Positions 21,034 to 29,752 of a stretch of 64,000 bases of DNA are shown here, piece after piece. The stretch comes from JAIBJN01 sp963802795. GTDB lineage: Bacteria; Actinomycetota; Thermoleophilia; Gaiellales; Gaiellaceae. The notes under the pieces were generated by a model that was not told where the DNA came from, searched no databases, and saw only the letters and a list, made by a program, of their open reading frames with translations. Positions within the stretch are counted from its first letter, which is position 1; each line of letters opens with the position of its first letter. A program made the translations under genes and the position numbers. The stretch covers positions 992,001-1,056,000 of the forward strand of contig CAWDJV010000005.1 of the NCBI GenBank assembly GCA_963802795.1, in the 5' to 3' direction.

Positions 21034-21885
21034 TCAGCCGGCCGCGAGGTGCGCGAGCTTGTCGGGGTTGAGGACCGTCCGAACCGCGACGACGACGCCG
21101 TCTGCGATCTCGAGCTCCTGGACGCCCGCCACCCGCCCGTCGGGCCAGTAGTAGACGATGCCGGGCTCGCCGTTCACGGCGGCGACTCGGTAGGTGACGC
21201 CTTGATCGAGCGCCATCGGGCGCCAGCCGATGAGCGCCTTCGCGACGCGCAGCGCACCCACGAGCGGAGCGCGGATCGCGGGAGCCTTGCCACCGCCGTC
21301 TCCATACAGCGTCGCGTCTGGCGCGAGCACCGCTACCAGCGCCTCCGTATCGCCCGTCTCCCAGGCTTCGATGAAGCGTCGCGCGACCTCCTCGCGCTCC
21401 CCGCGCGCGACCTCGAACCGCCTCCTCCCTTCGTCGATGTGCGCGTGCGCGCGGGCGAGGATCTGGCGCGAGTTCGCGGGCGATTTGCCGACGATCCGGG
21501 CGACGTCCTCGTGCGGGTAGTCGAAGACCTCGCGGAGCAGGAAGACCGCCCGCTCGACCGGCGAGAGCTTCTCGAGCAGGTGCAGGAACGCGAGCGAGAG
21601 CGAGTCCGCCATCTCGGCGTGCTGAGCGGCGTCGTCCTCGGCCAGCGGCTCTGGCAGCCACTCGCCCGGGTAGACCTCCCGCTGCGCCCGCGCCGAGCGC
21701 AGATGGTCGATGGCGAGCCGCGTCGTGATCGTCGCCAGGTACGCCTTCGGCGACTCCGGCTCGACGTCCGCCGCGTGGTAGCGGAGGAACGCCTCCTGCA
21801 CCACGTCCTCGGCGTCCGCGACCGAGCCGAGCATCCGGTACGCGATCGCAAACAGGTACGGCCGCAGCTCCTCGTGCGTCTCCAT
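21034..21885 (-). CDS. ECF sigma factor of the SigJ type with C-terminal SnoaL-like domain
   Basis: Extracytoplasmic-function sigma factor of 283 residues. Sigma region 2 is RPYLFAIAYRMLGSVADAEDVVQEAFLRYH, region 4 is LSPVERAVFLLREVFDYPHEDVARIVGKSPANSRQILARAHAHI, and residues about 180-283 form a SnoaL/NTF2-like domain (FIEAWETGDTEALVAVLAPDATLYGDGGG). This fused domain replaces an anti-sigma in the ECF41/SigJ groups. The ATG at 21885 begins the conserved domain; upstream codons in the same frame look non-coding. It is divergent from the NAD-epimerase gene at 21992, the usual partner type for such sigma factors (carboxymuconolactone decarboxylases, oxidoreductases or epimerases), which is probably its target. 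Confidence 0.9.
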   Translation of the reverse strand: METHEELRPYLFAIAYRMLGSVADAEDVVQEAFLRYHAADVEPESPKAYLATITTRLAIDHLRSARAQREVYPGEWLPEPLAEDDAAQHAEMADSLSLAFLHLLEKLSPVERAVFLLREVFDYPHEDVARIVGKSPANSRQILARAHAHIDEGRRRFEVARGEREEVARRFIEAWETGDTEALVAVLAPDATLYGDGGGKAPAIRAPLVGALRVAKALIGWRPMALDQGVTYRVAAVNGEPGIVYYWPDGRVAGVQELEIADGVVVAVRTVLNPDKLAHLAAG

Positions 21886-21991
21886 GCCTGGTAGACGGGA
21901 TAGCAGCCCGCAGCGTGACAGCGTCGGGTGAGGTGGTGTCACATCCGTGCGACGTCCTCCGTCTTCGGTGGTGAGACGAAAGGAGGACAAG

Positions 21992-22975
21992 ATGAAGGTT
22001 CTGGTCATCGGAGCAACGGGAGCGATCGGGGCGCCGCTCGTCTCCCAGCTCGTCGAGCGTGGGCACGAGGTCGTGGGTACGTCGCGGACGCTCGAGCGAG
22101 CCGAGACGCTGCGCGAGCTCGGGGCACAGCCGGCCGTGCTCGACCTGCTCGATCGCGACGCCGTCCGTCGGCTCGTCCTCGACACGAAGCCGGACGCGAT
22201 CGCCCACCAGGCGACCGCACTCGCGGGCGGCGTCGACTTCAAGCGCTTCGCGGAGTCGTTGGCCCAGACGAACCGGCTGCGGACGGAGGGAACGGACAAC
22301 CTGCTTGCCGCGGCGAAGGAGGCCGGCGTCGAGCGGTTCGTCGCCCAGAGCTACGAGCCCTGGTCGTACGCGCGCGTGGGTGGGCCGGTGAAGACCGAGG
22401 ACGACCCAACCGACGAAGACCCGCCCGAGGCCGTGCGCGAGACGCTCGAGGCGATCAAGCACCTCGAGAGGGCCGTGCTCGACTTCGGTGGGATCGTGCT
22501 TCGCTACGGCTCGTTCTACGGCGCGCCCATCGACCCTTTGCGCGACGCCGTGCGCGAGCGGAAGGTGCCGATCGTCGGGGACGGCGGCGGAGTGTGGTCG
22601 CTCGTCCACGTCGACGACGCCGCGTCGGCGACCGTGCTCGCGCTCGAGCGCGGCGAGACCGGCGTCTACAACGTCGCGGACGACGAGCCCGCGCCGGTTC
22701 GCGAGGTGCTACCCGCGCTCGCGAAGACGCTCGGCGCCCCGCGGCCGCGGAAGGTGCCGGTCTGGCTCGCGAAGCTGTTCGCCGGCGAGCTCGGCGTCAT
22801 CACGATGACGCAGCTCCGCGGCGCCTCGAACGCCAAGGCGAAGCGCGAGCTCGGCTGGACGCTCCGCTACCCGAGCTGGCGGCAGGGCTTCGAGACCGCG
22901 TACCGATCGCGTCCGGTTCCAGGCGGTGAGCCGGTGACGCCGGCGGCCGACGCTGGGACCGCCCGGGCGGCGTAG
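21992..22975 (+). CDS. NAD-dependent epimerase/dehydratase family protein
   Basis: Extended short-chain dehydrogenase of 327 residues. The Rossmann motif is VLVIGATGAIGAPLVSQL, then VLDLLDRD and HQATAL; RYGSFYG stands where the catalytic Tyr region is expected in atypical members, and LVHVDDAASATVLALERGETGVYNVADDEP is the conserved C-terminal strand. ATG 21992 has AAGGAGGACAAG directly upstream, so I prefer it to codons further 5'. It is divergent from the ECF sigma gene; the 106 bases between them should hold an ECF promoter. Substrate unknown, perhaps a nucleotide sugar or an oxidised lipid product. Confidence 0.82.
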   Translation: MKVLVIGATGAIGAPLVSQLVERGHEVVGTSRTLERAETLRELGAQPAVLDLLDRDAVRRLVLDTKPDAIAHQATALAGGVDFKRFAESLAQTNRLRTEGTDNLLAAAKEAGVERFVAQSYEPWSYARVGGPVKTEDDPTDEDPPEAVRETLEAIKHLERAVLDFGGIVLRYGSFYGAPIDPLRDAVRERKVPIVGDGGGVWSLVHVDDAASATVLALERGETGVYNVADDEPAPVREVLPALAKTLGAPRPRKVPVWLAKLFAGELGVITMTQLRGASNAKAKRELGWTLRYPSWRQGFETAYRSRPVPGGEPVTPAADAGTARAA

Positions 22976-22987
22976 ACCGCGGATCAA

Positions 22988-23017
22988 GGGCGGCGTGGAG
23001 ATGCGTCCGCGCCGCCC
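22988..23017 (+). terminator. Hairpin after the epimerase gene
   Basis: GGGCGGCG and CGCCGCCC pair perfectly around a 14-base loop, 12 bases after the stop codon and before the convergent MMPL gene. There is no U tract. From here to 23144 I see no gene. Confidence 0.4.
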
Positions 23018-23144
23018 AGGGCAGGGCGACAGAATGGGCTGCCGCCTACGCCCGACGCTCGGGCAGCAGAGCTGCGGCGCTCTCACCGGACGCCCCGCTC
23101 GAGGACGTCGAAAGCCTCGTTGATGAGACCTTCGGACGGCTGCT

Positions 23145-25268
23145 CTAGGGGTTTCGCAGGAACGAAGGCTCTACCCTGAGCAGCCGCGCAGGGCCGCGCG
23201 GGAGCCACCAGTTCCACCTCCCGAAGATCGCGACGGTCGCGGGCAGGAGCAGGCCGCGGACGATCGTGGCGTCGAGCAGGATCCCGGCCGCGAGCGCAGT
23301 TGCGAACATCTTGTTCTCGGATCCCGGGCTCCCGCTCAGCGCGAGGAAGGCGAGGGCGAGGATGAGCGCGGCGCTCGTCACGAGGCGGCCGGTACGGCCG
23401 ATGCCCTCGACGACGGCGGTCCGGGTGGAGCCGCTGCGGTCGTAGGCCTCGCGCATGCGGCTGACGATGAACACCTGGTAGTCCATCGAGACGCCGAAGA
23501 GGAACGCGAAGACGACGATCGGGATCTCGACGGGAATCGAGCGCGTTGCCTCGACGCCCCAGATCGCCTCGGACCCGAGCCCGCTTTGCCAGACGAGGAC
23601 GAGCACCCCCATGGCCGCGCCGACCGAGAGGACGTTGAGGACGACGGCCTGGAGCGCGAGGACGAGCGAGCGGAAGGCGCGGGCGAGCAGGACGAAGGTG
23701 AGGCCGAGGATCACGGCGAGCGTCAGCGGGAGGTTGCCGTAGACGGCGTCGACCCAGTCGGCGCCCTGCGCGGCCTCGCCTCCGATCGCGACCTCGGCCG
23801 GGAAACCGTCCGCGGCGGCTCGGATCCGCTCCAGCGTCGCGCGGCCCTCGCGCGAGTTTCCGTCCGTGGTCGGGATGACCGCCACGAGCCCCGTCCCCTC
23901 GCGGCGCCAGTCCTGCGGCGCAGCCGCGCCCTGGACGCCCTCGACGCCGGCGAGCGCCTCGGCCAGGGCGTCGGGGTCTCCTCCTCGGACGAGCGCGTCG
24001 AAGGGCGCGAGCGCCCCCGCGCCGATGCCCGAGCGCTCGAGCTGCTGCAGCCCCGCGCGCGCGGGGCCCGACTGCGCGAGCGACTCGGCCCGGGGCGTGC
24101 CGAGCTGGATCGAGAAGGCGGCGACGATCAGGCCTGCGAGAAGGCCGCCGGCGGTGAGCGCGACGACCCAGCGGTGGCGGACGACGAGCCGGGCCCATGC
24201 GGTCCAGCCGCGGCCGGAACGATCGTCCCGGCGGCGCCGCGGCCAGTCGAGCCTCGGCCCGACCGTGGCCAGGAGGACGGGGAGCAGGGTCGTCGCGACC
24301 GCGACGCTGACCAGCGCGATCGCGAGACCGCCGATCCCGATGGCGCGGAGCGCGGGTACGGGCAGCACGAGGAGCGCGAGCAGAGAGATCGCCACCGTCG
24401 TGCCGCTGAAGACGGCGGCCGACCCGGCCCGCAGCATCGCCCGCTCGACGGCGGCCTCGTTGTCGAGGCCGTTCGTCCGCTCCTCGCGCCAGCGCATCAC
24501 GACGAGCAGCGCGTAGTCGATCGCGAGTCCCAGGCCGACCAGCGCGACAAGGAACTGGACGGCGATCGACACCTCCGTGACCTCGGCCAGCGGCCAGACG
24601 AGCAGGAACGTGGTCACGATCGCGACCGCCGCCATCAACAGCGGGACGATCGCGAGGACCGAGGCAAAGACGTAGGCGAGGACGAGGAGCGCGCCGAGGC
24701 CGGCGACCAGAACCTCGACGAGCACGCTGACGCTCAAACCGGCGTCGCCGGCGTCGACGCGGAGCGCGTCGAGGCCCGTCACGCGGATCGGCGAGCCGCC
24801 GACCGTGACGCCGTCGAGCGCCGTCCGGGCGAGGCGGGCGTCTTCCTTGCTCCCCTCGAACGCGCCCTCCCGCCGAACGTAGACGAGGGCGAAGGTCGTC
24901 CGTCCGTCCTCGGAGACGAACGCCCGGTCGCCGGTCGAGGCATACGAGGCGAGACGCGCGTCCGGCAGAGCGTCCTGCACGCGCGCGAGCGCCGCGCCGA
25001 GCTCCGCGGCGACGCCGGACGAGTCGACGGTCGTCCCCTCGGGCAGGGTCACCACCGGGACGATCGGCACGATGTCGCCGCCGGTCCCGTAGAGCGCGGC
25101 GATCTCGCGGTTCGTCTCGAACCCCTCCCGCCCCGGCACGGCACGGAAGTCCTCCGTGAACGCGTCCGAGGCCGGCTGGAGAGCGGCAAAGCCCGCGACC
25201 GTGGCCACGAGCCAGAAGCCGACGATCAATCGCTTGTGGGCAAGAACCCACCGACTCCAGTTCGTCAT
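23145..25268 (-). CDS. MMPL-family exporter
   Basis: Complete 707-residue RND-type exporter of the MMPL group. N-terminal helix HKRLIVGFWLVATVAGF; first periplasmic domain about 40-190; helix bundle with VGLGLAIDYALLVVMRWREE; second periplasmic domain about 390-540; second bundle with FAFLFGVSMDYQVFIVSRMREAYD and LVTSAALILALAFLALS. ATG 25268 follows GGGGGAG. The divergent TetR gene and the repeated operator between them indicate repression relieved by a hydrophobic ligand, as for drug or lipid efflux pumps. The reading frame is intact, in contrast to the MMPL gene at the left end. Confidence 0.92.
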   Translation of the reverse strand: MTNWSRWVLAHKRLIVGFWLVATVAGFAALQPASDAFTEDFRAVPGREGFETNREIAALYGTGGDIVPIVPVVTLPEGTTVDSSGVAAELGAALARVQDALPDARLASYASTGDRAFVSEDGRTTFALVYVRREGAFEGSKEDARLARTALDGVTVGGSPIRVTGLDALRVDAGDAGLSVSVLVEVLVAGLGALLVLAYVFASVLAIVPLLMAAVAIVTTFLLVWPLAEVTEVSIAVQFLVALVGLGLAIDYALLVVMRWREERTNGLDNEAAVERAMLRAGSAAVFSGTTVAISLLALLVLPVPALRAIGIGGLAIALVSVAVATTLLPVLLATVGPRLDWPRRRRDDRSGRGWTAWARLVVRHRWVVALTAGGLLAGLIVAAFSIQLGTPRAESLAQSGPARAGLQQLERSGIGAGALAPFDALVRGGDPDALAEALAGVEGVQGAAAPQDWRREGTGLVAVIPTTDGNSREGRATLERIRAAADGFPAEVAIGGEAAQGADWVDAVYGNLPLTLAVILGLTFVLLARAFRSLVLALQAVVLNVLSVGAAMGVLVLVWQSGLGSEAIWGVEATRSIPVEIPIVVFAFLFGVSMDYQVFIVSRMREAYDRSGSTRTAVVEGIGRTGRLVTSAALILALAFLALSGSPGSENKMFATALAAGILLDATIVRGLLLPATVAIFGRWNWWLPRGPARLLRVEPSFLRNP

Positions 25269-25292
25269 CGTCTCCCCCAATCAGACGAGACG

Positions 25293-25380
25293 TACGCCTT
25301 ATGCATACGTCGTAAGTGTACGGTGTAAGGTAACCGTACGCCGTAAGTCTGTCAAGTGCGGCCGCTAGCCTTACCGTGTA
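25293..25380. promoter_or_regulatory. Repeated operator between the TetR and MMPL genes
   Basis: Four direct copies of TACGnnnTAnG: TACGCCTTATG (25293-25303), TACGTCGTAAG (25306-25316), TACGGTGTAAG (25319-25329), TACGCCGTAAG (25337-25347). The first three are spaced exactly 13 bases apart, the fourth 18. A fifth, inverted copy (CTTACCGTGTA) is at 25370-25380. The 8-base palindrome TATGCATA sits at 25300-25307. TAGCCT at 25366-25371 may be the -10 of the TetR gene. The block covers both expected promoters, so the divergent TetR protein is the likely ligand. Confidence 0.65.
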
Positions 25381-25404
25381 CGTGGGAGGTCGAGGAGAGC
25401 GCGG

Positions 25405-26112
25405 ATGACAACGACTGGGCCAGCCGACCCGAGCGTGCAGCCCCGAGTGCCCCTGAGCCGGGAGCGGGTACTGCGTGCCGCTGTCGATCTCGCCGACGAG
25501 AGCGGCATCGAGTCGGTGACCATGCGCCCGCTCGGCCAGAAACTCGGCGTCGAGGCCATGTCGCTGTACAACCACGTCGCCGGCAAGGAGGACATCCTGG
25601 ACGGCATGGTCGACGTCGTCGTGAGCGAGATCAACGACGCCACGGGCGGGATCGCCGGGGACTGGAAGACGGCCATGCGCCGAAGGATCCTCGCGGCCCG
25701 CGAGGTCCTGCTCCGCCACCGTTGGGCTCCCAACGTCCTCGAGTCCCGAACGAACGACAGCGCCCCTCTGATGCGGTACTACGAGTCGCTGATCGGCCTG
25801 TTCCGGACTGGGGGCTTCTCGACCGACCTAACCCATCACGCGCTGCATGCGCTGGGCACGCGTGCGCTCGGGTATACGCACGAGCCGTTCGACGACTCGC
25901 AGCCGCTCCCGGACCCGTCGCTCCTCGCCCGGCAGCTCGCCGGCGAGTACCCGAACACCGCCGCGATGCTCGAGAACGTCAGCCACGACGCGGATACCAC
26001 GCTCGGCTGGTGCGACGACCAGTTCGAGTTCGAGTTCGCCCTCGACCTCCTCCTCGACGGCCTCGAGCGGCTCCGCGACGCCGAGTCGACCAGCGCACAG
26101 ACACCGTCGTAG
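25405..26112 (+). CDS. TetR-family repressor with tetracycline-repressor-type C-domain
   Basis: Transcriptional repressor of 235 residues. Residues 17-62 form the helix-turn-helix (LSRERVLRAAVDLADESGIESVTMRPLGQKLGVEAMSLYNHVAGKEDIL). The rest matches the TetR_C ligand domain (WKTAMRRRILAAREVLLRHRWAPNVLESR, then FEFALDLLLDGLERL). ATG 25405 is 9 bases after GAGGAGAG. It is divergent from the MMPL exporter across a repeated operator, so it probably represses both. Confidence 0.9.
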   Translation: MTTTGPADPSVQPRVPLSRERVLRAAVDLADESGIESVTMRPLGQKLGVEAMSLYNHVAGKEDILDGMVDVVVSEINDATGGIAGDWKTAMRRRILAAREVLLRHRWAPNVLESRTNDSAPLMRYYESLIGLFRTGGFSTDLTHHALHALGTRALGYTHEPFDDSQPLPDPSLLARQLAGEYPNTAAMLENVSHDADTTLGWCDDQFEFEFALDLLLDGLERLRDAESTSAQTPS

Positions 26113-26174
26113 CCGTCGGCTTCGTCCGGCACCGATGCGACTTCCTCCCGTCGCCCCTGGCTGGGCGCCCGAAA

Positions 26175-26180
26175 TATCCT
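26175..26180 (+). promoter_or_regulatory. -10 element of the HtpX-like gene, leaderless type
   Basis: TATCCT, six bases (GCGGCC), then GTG at 26187, almost the same spacing and spacer as at the cupin gene. No ribosome site is present. Confidence 0.5.
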
Positions 26181-26186
26181 GCGGCC

Positions 26187-27092
26187 GTGGAGCGGAGACT
26201 TCCCGGGCGCGACCTCGGCCTCTCGGTACGGATGGGCATCGCCTTGCTGTTCGTCGCCGCGCTGTACCTCCTGGCTCTGCTGCTGTCGTTCGCCGTGCTC
26301 GTCGCCGTGATCGCCGATCGCGCCTGGGGCGCTCTCCTCGGATGGTTCATCTTCGCCGCGGGTCTCGCGGTTGCGGCGGCCATGCACTGGCTCCACGCTC
26401 ACGACCTCGTCTTTCGGACGGTACGAGCGAAGGCGCTCGAGCGGGAAGACGAGCCGAACCTCCACGAGCTTGTCGACCGCCTCGCCGCGGCCGCGGACAT
26501 GCCCCCACCACGGCTCGCCCTCATCCGTTCGTGGGCTCCGAACGCACTGTCCGCGGGCCTGAGGCCCGATCGCGCGACGATCGCCGTCACGACGGAGCTG
26601 CTTCGACGCCTCGACGAACAAGAGCTCGAGGCGGTGCTTGCCCACGAGCTCTCGCACATCGCCAATCGAGACGGGATGGTCATGACCGTCGTGTCGGGGC
26701 CGGCCATGCTCGGCTCGGCGATGTGGAACGCCGACAACCCGCGAGGCAGGATCGCCTATCTCCTGCTCTACTGGCCCGTCCACGCGATCGGCCTCTGTCT
26801 CATGTGGACGATCTCGCGCTATCGCGAGTACGTGGCCGATCGCGATGCGGTCGCGCTCACCGGTGCGCCGGAGCAGCTGATGAGCGCGCTGACGAGGATC
26901 GCCGAGCGCGAGCCGCGCGGCGACCTCCGCGGCGGCGCGGCCGTCAGCGCGCTCTGCATCGTCCCGGCGCAGCGAAAGAGCAGGCTCGACCTTGTGCGCC
27001 GTCTCGAGGTCTTCATGGACCATCCACCGCTCGAGAAGCGGCTCAGGAGGCTGCGCGACATCGCCCGCGACCTCGGCAGACCCGGGGCTTGA
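26187..27092 (+). CDS. htpX: M48-family (HtpX-like) membrane metalloprotease
   Basis: Zinc endopeptidase of the cytoplasmic membrane, 301 residues. Two N-terminal membrane helices (IALLFVAALYLLALLLSFAVLV and GALLGWFIFAAGLAVAAAMHW) precede the catalytic domain. The zinc motif is VLAHELSHIANRD at about residue 152, with the third ligand in YREYVADRDAV at about 212. Two more hydrophobic stretches flank it. HtpX proteins clear misfolded membrane proteins. The GTG start is chosen from the leaderless promoter just upstream. The C-terminal repeat of the family (HPPLEKRLRRL) is intact. Confidence 0.9.
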   Translation: MERRLPGRDLGLSVRMGIALLFVAALYLLALLLSFAVLVAVIADRAWGALLGWFIFAAGLAVAAAMHWLHAHDLVFRTVRAKALEREDEPNLHELVDRLAAAADMPPPRLALIRSWAPNALSAGLRPDRATIAVTTELLRRLDEQELEAVLAHELSHIANRDGMVMTVVSGPAMLGSAMWNADNPRGRIAYLLLYWPVHAIGLCLMWTISRYREYVADRDAVALTGAPEQLMSALTRIAEREPRGDLRGGAAVSALCIVPAQRKSRLDLVRRLEVFMDHPPLEKRLRRLRDIARDLGRPGA

Positions 27093-27169
27093 AGGCGGTA
27101 GCTCGCTGCGCCGGGGTCAAGCCTCGAGACCGGAATGTTGGCCGGCGTCCGGGCGTTTAATCCTCTGCC

Positions 27170-27430
27170 ATGAGAACAATGAACGACATCAGAGAGGAGC
27201 TCGAGCGAGCCGTTCAGCGGCGTGCCGAGCTCTGGCACGAGCTCACGAAGGGCGTCGACCCGGTCAAGTCGGCCGAGGCCGCCGAGCTCTCCACGCGTAT
27301 CGACGAGCTGTGGGCAGAAGCCCGCGCCCTGCGGGCCTACGACAGCTTCGGCCCGTCGGACGCGATCCGCGCACGCGCCCGGGCCGAAGAGCGGCTCGAG
27401 CGCGACTCGCGGCGACTCAAGGCCGCTTGA
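27170..27430 (+). CDS. Small charged helical protein, unknown function
   Basis: 86 residues, highly charged and helical (IREELERAVQRRAELWHELTKG..., RARARAEERLERDSRRLKAA), compatible with one or two coiled-coil segments; no cysteines and no membrane segment. TTTAAT ends 8 bases before the ATG, so it may be leaderless. A strong terminator follows 10 bases after the stop, which supports it as an independent transcription unit. I recognise no family. Confidence 0.6.
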   Translation: MRTMNDIREELERAVQRRAELWHELTKGVDPVKSAEAAELSTRIDELWAEARALRAYDSFGPSDAIRARARAEERLERDSRRLKAA

Positions 27431-27439
27431 CGCGGCCCG

Positions 27440-27464
27440 AGAAGGCGGCCTCGGGCCGCCTTCT
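27440..27464 (+). terminator. Strong hairpin terminator
   Basis: AGAAGGCGGCC (27440-27450) pairs perfectly with GGCCGCCTTCT (27454-27464) around a three-base loop. The following TCCTCTT is a weak U-rich tract. It ends the small-protein gene. Confidence 0.7.
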
Positions 27465-27542
27465 CCTCTTGGGAGAGATCAGGTCGGCCGCGAGCGGCAC
27501 GCAGAAGCCTGCGAGCCCGGATTTCGCCATCCTTCGACGGAG

Positions 27543-28562
27543 ATGAAGATCCTGCTCGTCTCGCAGATGTACCCCGGCCCGGAGACGCCGGACTTCGGCG
27601 TCTTCGTCGCCGACCTCGGCCGGGCGCTCGAGCAGCGCGGACACGAGCTCGAGCGGGCGGTCGTCGACCGGCGCGGGGGATCCCGGACGAAATACGCGCG
27701 CCTCCTCGGGACGGCCGTTCGCAGAGCGCGGGGCTTCCGGCCGGACGTCGTCTACGCGCACGGTCTCTTCCCCGCAGGCGCAGTCGCCGCCACGGCCGCG
27801 CGGGCCGGCCGCGCGGGCCTGGTCGTCACCGCGCACGGCCGCGACGTGCGCAACATCGGCTCGATTCCCGGCGTCGGGACCGGCACGCGCTACGCGGTCC
27901 GGTCGGCCCACGTGATCGCGGTCTCCGACTTCCTGCGGCGCGAGCTCGTCGCGCGCGTTCCCGCGCTCGAAGGACGCGTCGAGGTGATCGACTGCGGCGT
28001 CGACCTCGAGCGCTTCAGGGGGGGCGACGCAGCGGAGCTCCGCACGCGTCTCGGCTGGGAGGGGGAGCCGCCGTTCTTCCTCCTCGTCGGCAGGCTCGAG
28101 GAGCGCAAGAACCCGGTTCGCCTGGCCGATGCGTTCGCGCGGCTCGGGAAAGGGAGCCTCGCCTTCGTCGGGGACGGGCCGCTGCGTGATCAGGTGGAAG
28201 GGCGGCCGGGAGTCCGCGTCGTCGGCCCCGTCCCTCACGACGCCGTCGCCGACTGGATCGGCGCGTGCGACGTCCTCTGCCAGCCGAGCCTGGTCGAGCC
28301 CTTCGGCCAGGCCCTCCTCGAAGCGCTTGCGAGCGAGCGGTCCGTCGTCGCCACCCAGGTCGGCGGCCCGCCGGAGTTCGTGGCGCCCGGGGTCGGGGTG
28401 CTCGTCGACCCCACGAGCATCGACTCGCTCGCAGAGGGACTCGCCGCCGCCGCCGAGCTCCCGAGCCCGAACCAGGCGGCGCGGGCGGTGGCCGCCGAGC
28501 ACGACGTCCGGCGGCAGGCGGAGCGGATCGAGCGGGTCCTCGAGGCTGCGGCGGCACAATGA
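27543..28562 (+). CDS. Glycosyltransferase family 4
   Basis: GT-B glycosyltransferase of 339 residues. The N-domain starts MKILLVSQMYPGPETPDFGVFVADLGRAL, with VVYAHGLFPAG and TAHGRDVRN. The nucleotide-sugar C-domain has PFFLLVGRLEERKNPVRL, LAFVGDGPL and the donor-binding E-x7-E stretch EPFGQALLEALASERSVVAT. Substrates are unknown; probably a cell-envelope glycan or glycolipid. Its stop overlaps the ATG of the following cation exporter (ATGA). Confidence 0.88.
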   Translation: MKILLVSQMYPGPETPDFGVFVADLGRALEQRGHELERAVVDRRGGSRTKYARLLGTAVRRARGFRPDVVYAHGLFPAGAVAATAARAGRAGLVVTAHGRDVRNIGSIPGVGTGTRYAVRSAHVIAVSDFLRRELVARVPALEGRVEVIDCGVDLERFRGGDAAELRTRLGWEGEPPFFLLVGRLEERKNPVRLADAFARLGKGSLAFVGDGPLRDQVEGRPGVRVVGPVPHDAVADWIGACDVLCQPSLVEPFGQALLEALASERSVVATQVGGPPEFVAPGVGVLVDPTSIDSLAEGLAAAAELPSPNQAARAVAAEHDVRRQAERIERVLEAAAAQ

Positions 28563-29486
28563 GCGCGATGCACCGTCACGACCACGGCGACCGCCTGACC
28601 GGGGCCGGCGACCGGAAGCTCCTCGCGCTCTCGCTCGGGCTCATCGTCGCCTTCATGGCGGCCGAGGTCGTCTTCGGGATCCTGGCGAGCTCGCTGGCCC
28701 TGCTCGCAGACGCAGGGCACATGCTCACCGATGCCGCCGCTCTCGCACTCGCGCTCGTCGCCGCGTCTCTCGCCGCCCGGCCGCCCGGCGGGCGCTGGAC
28801 GTTCGGCTTCGGCCGCGTCGAGATCCTCGCCGCGCAGATCAACGGCCTCACGCTCGCCCTCTTCGGCGGCTGGATCGTCGTCGAGGCGATCCGGCGCCTC
28901 GTGAGCCCGCGACGAGGTCGACGCCGCGGTCGTCGGGCTCGTCGCGGTCGCAGGCATCGCCGTGAACCTGGTCGTCGTCGCGCTCCTCGCGCGGGCGGAG
29001 CGACAGAGCCTGAACGTGCGCGGCGCGTACCTCCACATCGCCACCGACCTCGCCGCGTTCATCGGCACCGGCGTCGCCGCGGGCCTCATCCTCCTCACCG
29101 GCTGGGACCGCTTCGACCCGATCGCATCGCTGCTCGTCGCCGCGCTCATGTTCGCCGCCGCGTGGTCGCTCCTGCGCGAGTCCGGGCGGATCTTCCTGGA
29201 GGGCGCACCGGCCTCGGCGCCGCCCGGCGACGTGGGGCAGGCCATCGTTTCCCACGCGGGCGTCGTCGAGGCGCACGACCTGCACGTGTGGACGGTGACG
29301 GACGGATTCCCGGCCCTCTCGGCCCACGTGCTCGTGCAGCCGGGCGCCGACTGCCACCGCGTGCGGCTCGAGCTCGAACGCCTCCTGCACGAGCGCTTCG
29401 GGATCGACCACACGACGCTCCAGGTGGAGCACGTCGGGTCGGCCCGCGGGCTCGAGATCGGCCGCTCGAGCCCCGCCGCCCACTGA
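28559..29486 (+). CDS. Cation diffusion facilitator (CzcD/ZitB type), one frameshift
   Basis: Proton-coupled exporter of zinc or related divalent metals. The N-terminus has MHRHDHGD, then helix LALSLGLIVAFMAAEVVFGI and the metal-site motif LLADAGHMLTDAAALALAL (His and two Asp). The frame breaks near 28912 after VSPR; one extra base in CCCGCGACGAGG restores DEVDAAVVGLVAVAGIAVNL, after which the other frame continues NVRGAYLHIATDLAAFIGTGVAAGLI (second metal-site Asp) and the cytoplasmic domain EAHDLHVWTVTDGFPALSAHVLV. The rebuilt length of about 309 residues is normal. Translationally coupled to the glycosyltransferase. Confidence 0.9.
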
Positions 29487-29509
29487 GCTGGATCGATCCT
29501 CCCAGCTGC

Positions 29510-29515
29510 TAGCCT
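29510..29515 (+). promoter_or_regulatory. -10 element of secG, leaderless type
   Basis: TAGCCT, six bases, then the secG GTG at 29522; no Shine-Dalgarno sequence. Confidence 0.5.
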
Positions 29516-29521
29516 GGGCGT

Positions 29522-29743
29522 GTGCTCGGGGTTCTCGCCGTCATCCAGGTTCTGCTCTCCGCCACCCTCATCGGGCTCGTCCTCATGCACTCCGGACGGG
29601 ATACCGGCTTCGGCGGGCTCGGGTTCACGCCGGCGTCGCAGGGCGGCCAGCACATCGTCGAGCGGAACCTGACGCGCCTGACCGTCGTCGTGGCGCTGAT
29701 CTTCGCCGCGAACACGGTCGCGCTCTTCTACCAGTTCGACTAG
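29522..29743 (+). CDS. secG: Protein translocase subunit SecG
   Basis: Accessory subunit of the SecYEG channel. 73 residues with two membrane helices (LAVIQVLLSATLIGLVLM and LTVVVALIFAANTVALFY) and the conserved connecting loop HSGRDTGFGGLGF. Length and layout are typical for actinobacterial SecG. It is a single-gene unit, converging on the MoaD-like gene. Confidence 0.92.
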   Translation: MLGVLAVIQVLLSATLIGLVLMHSGRDTGFGGLGFTPASQGGQHIVERNLTRLTVVVALIFAANTVALFYQFD

Positions 29744-29752
29744 CAGCGGGCG

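Noticed and set aside
23083..23144. Possible gene remnant after the MMPL exporter (EGLINEAFDVLERGVR)
   Set aside because: About 20 codons continuing past the stop in another frame; too short and without a start or context.
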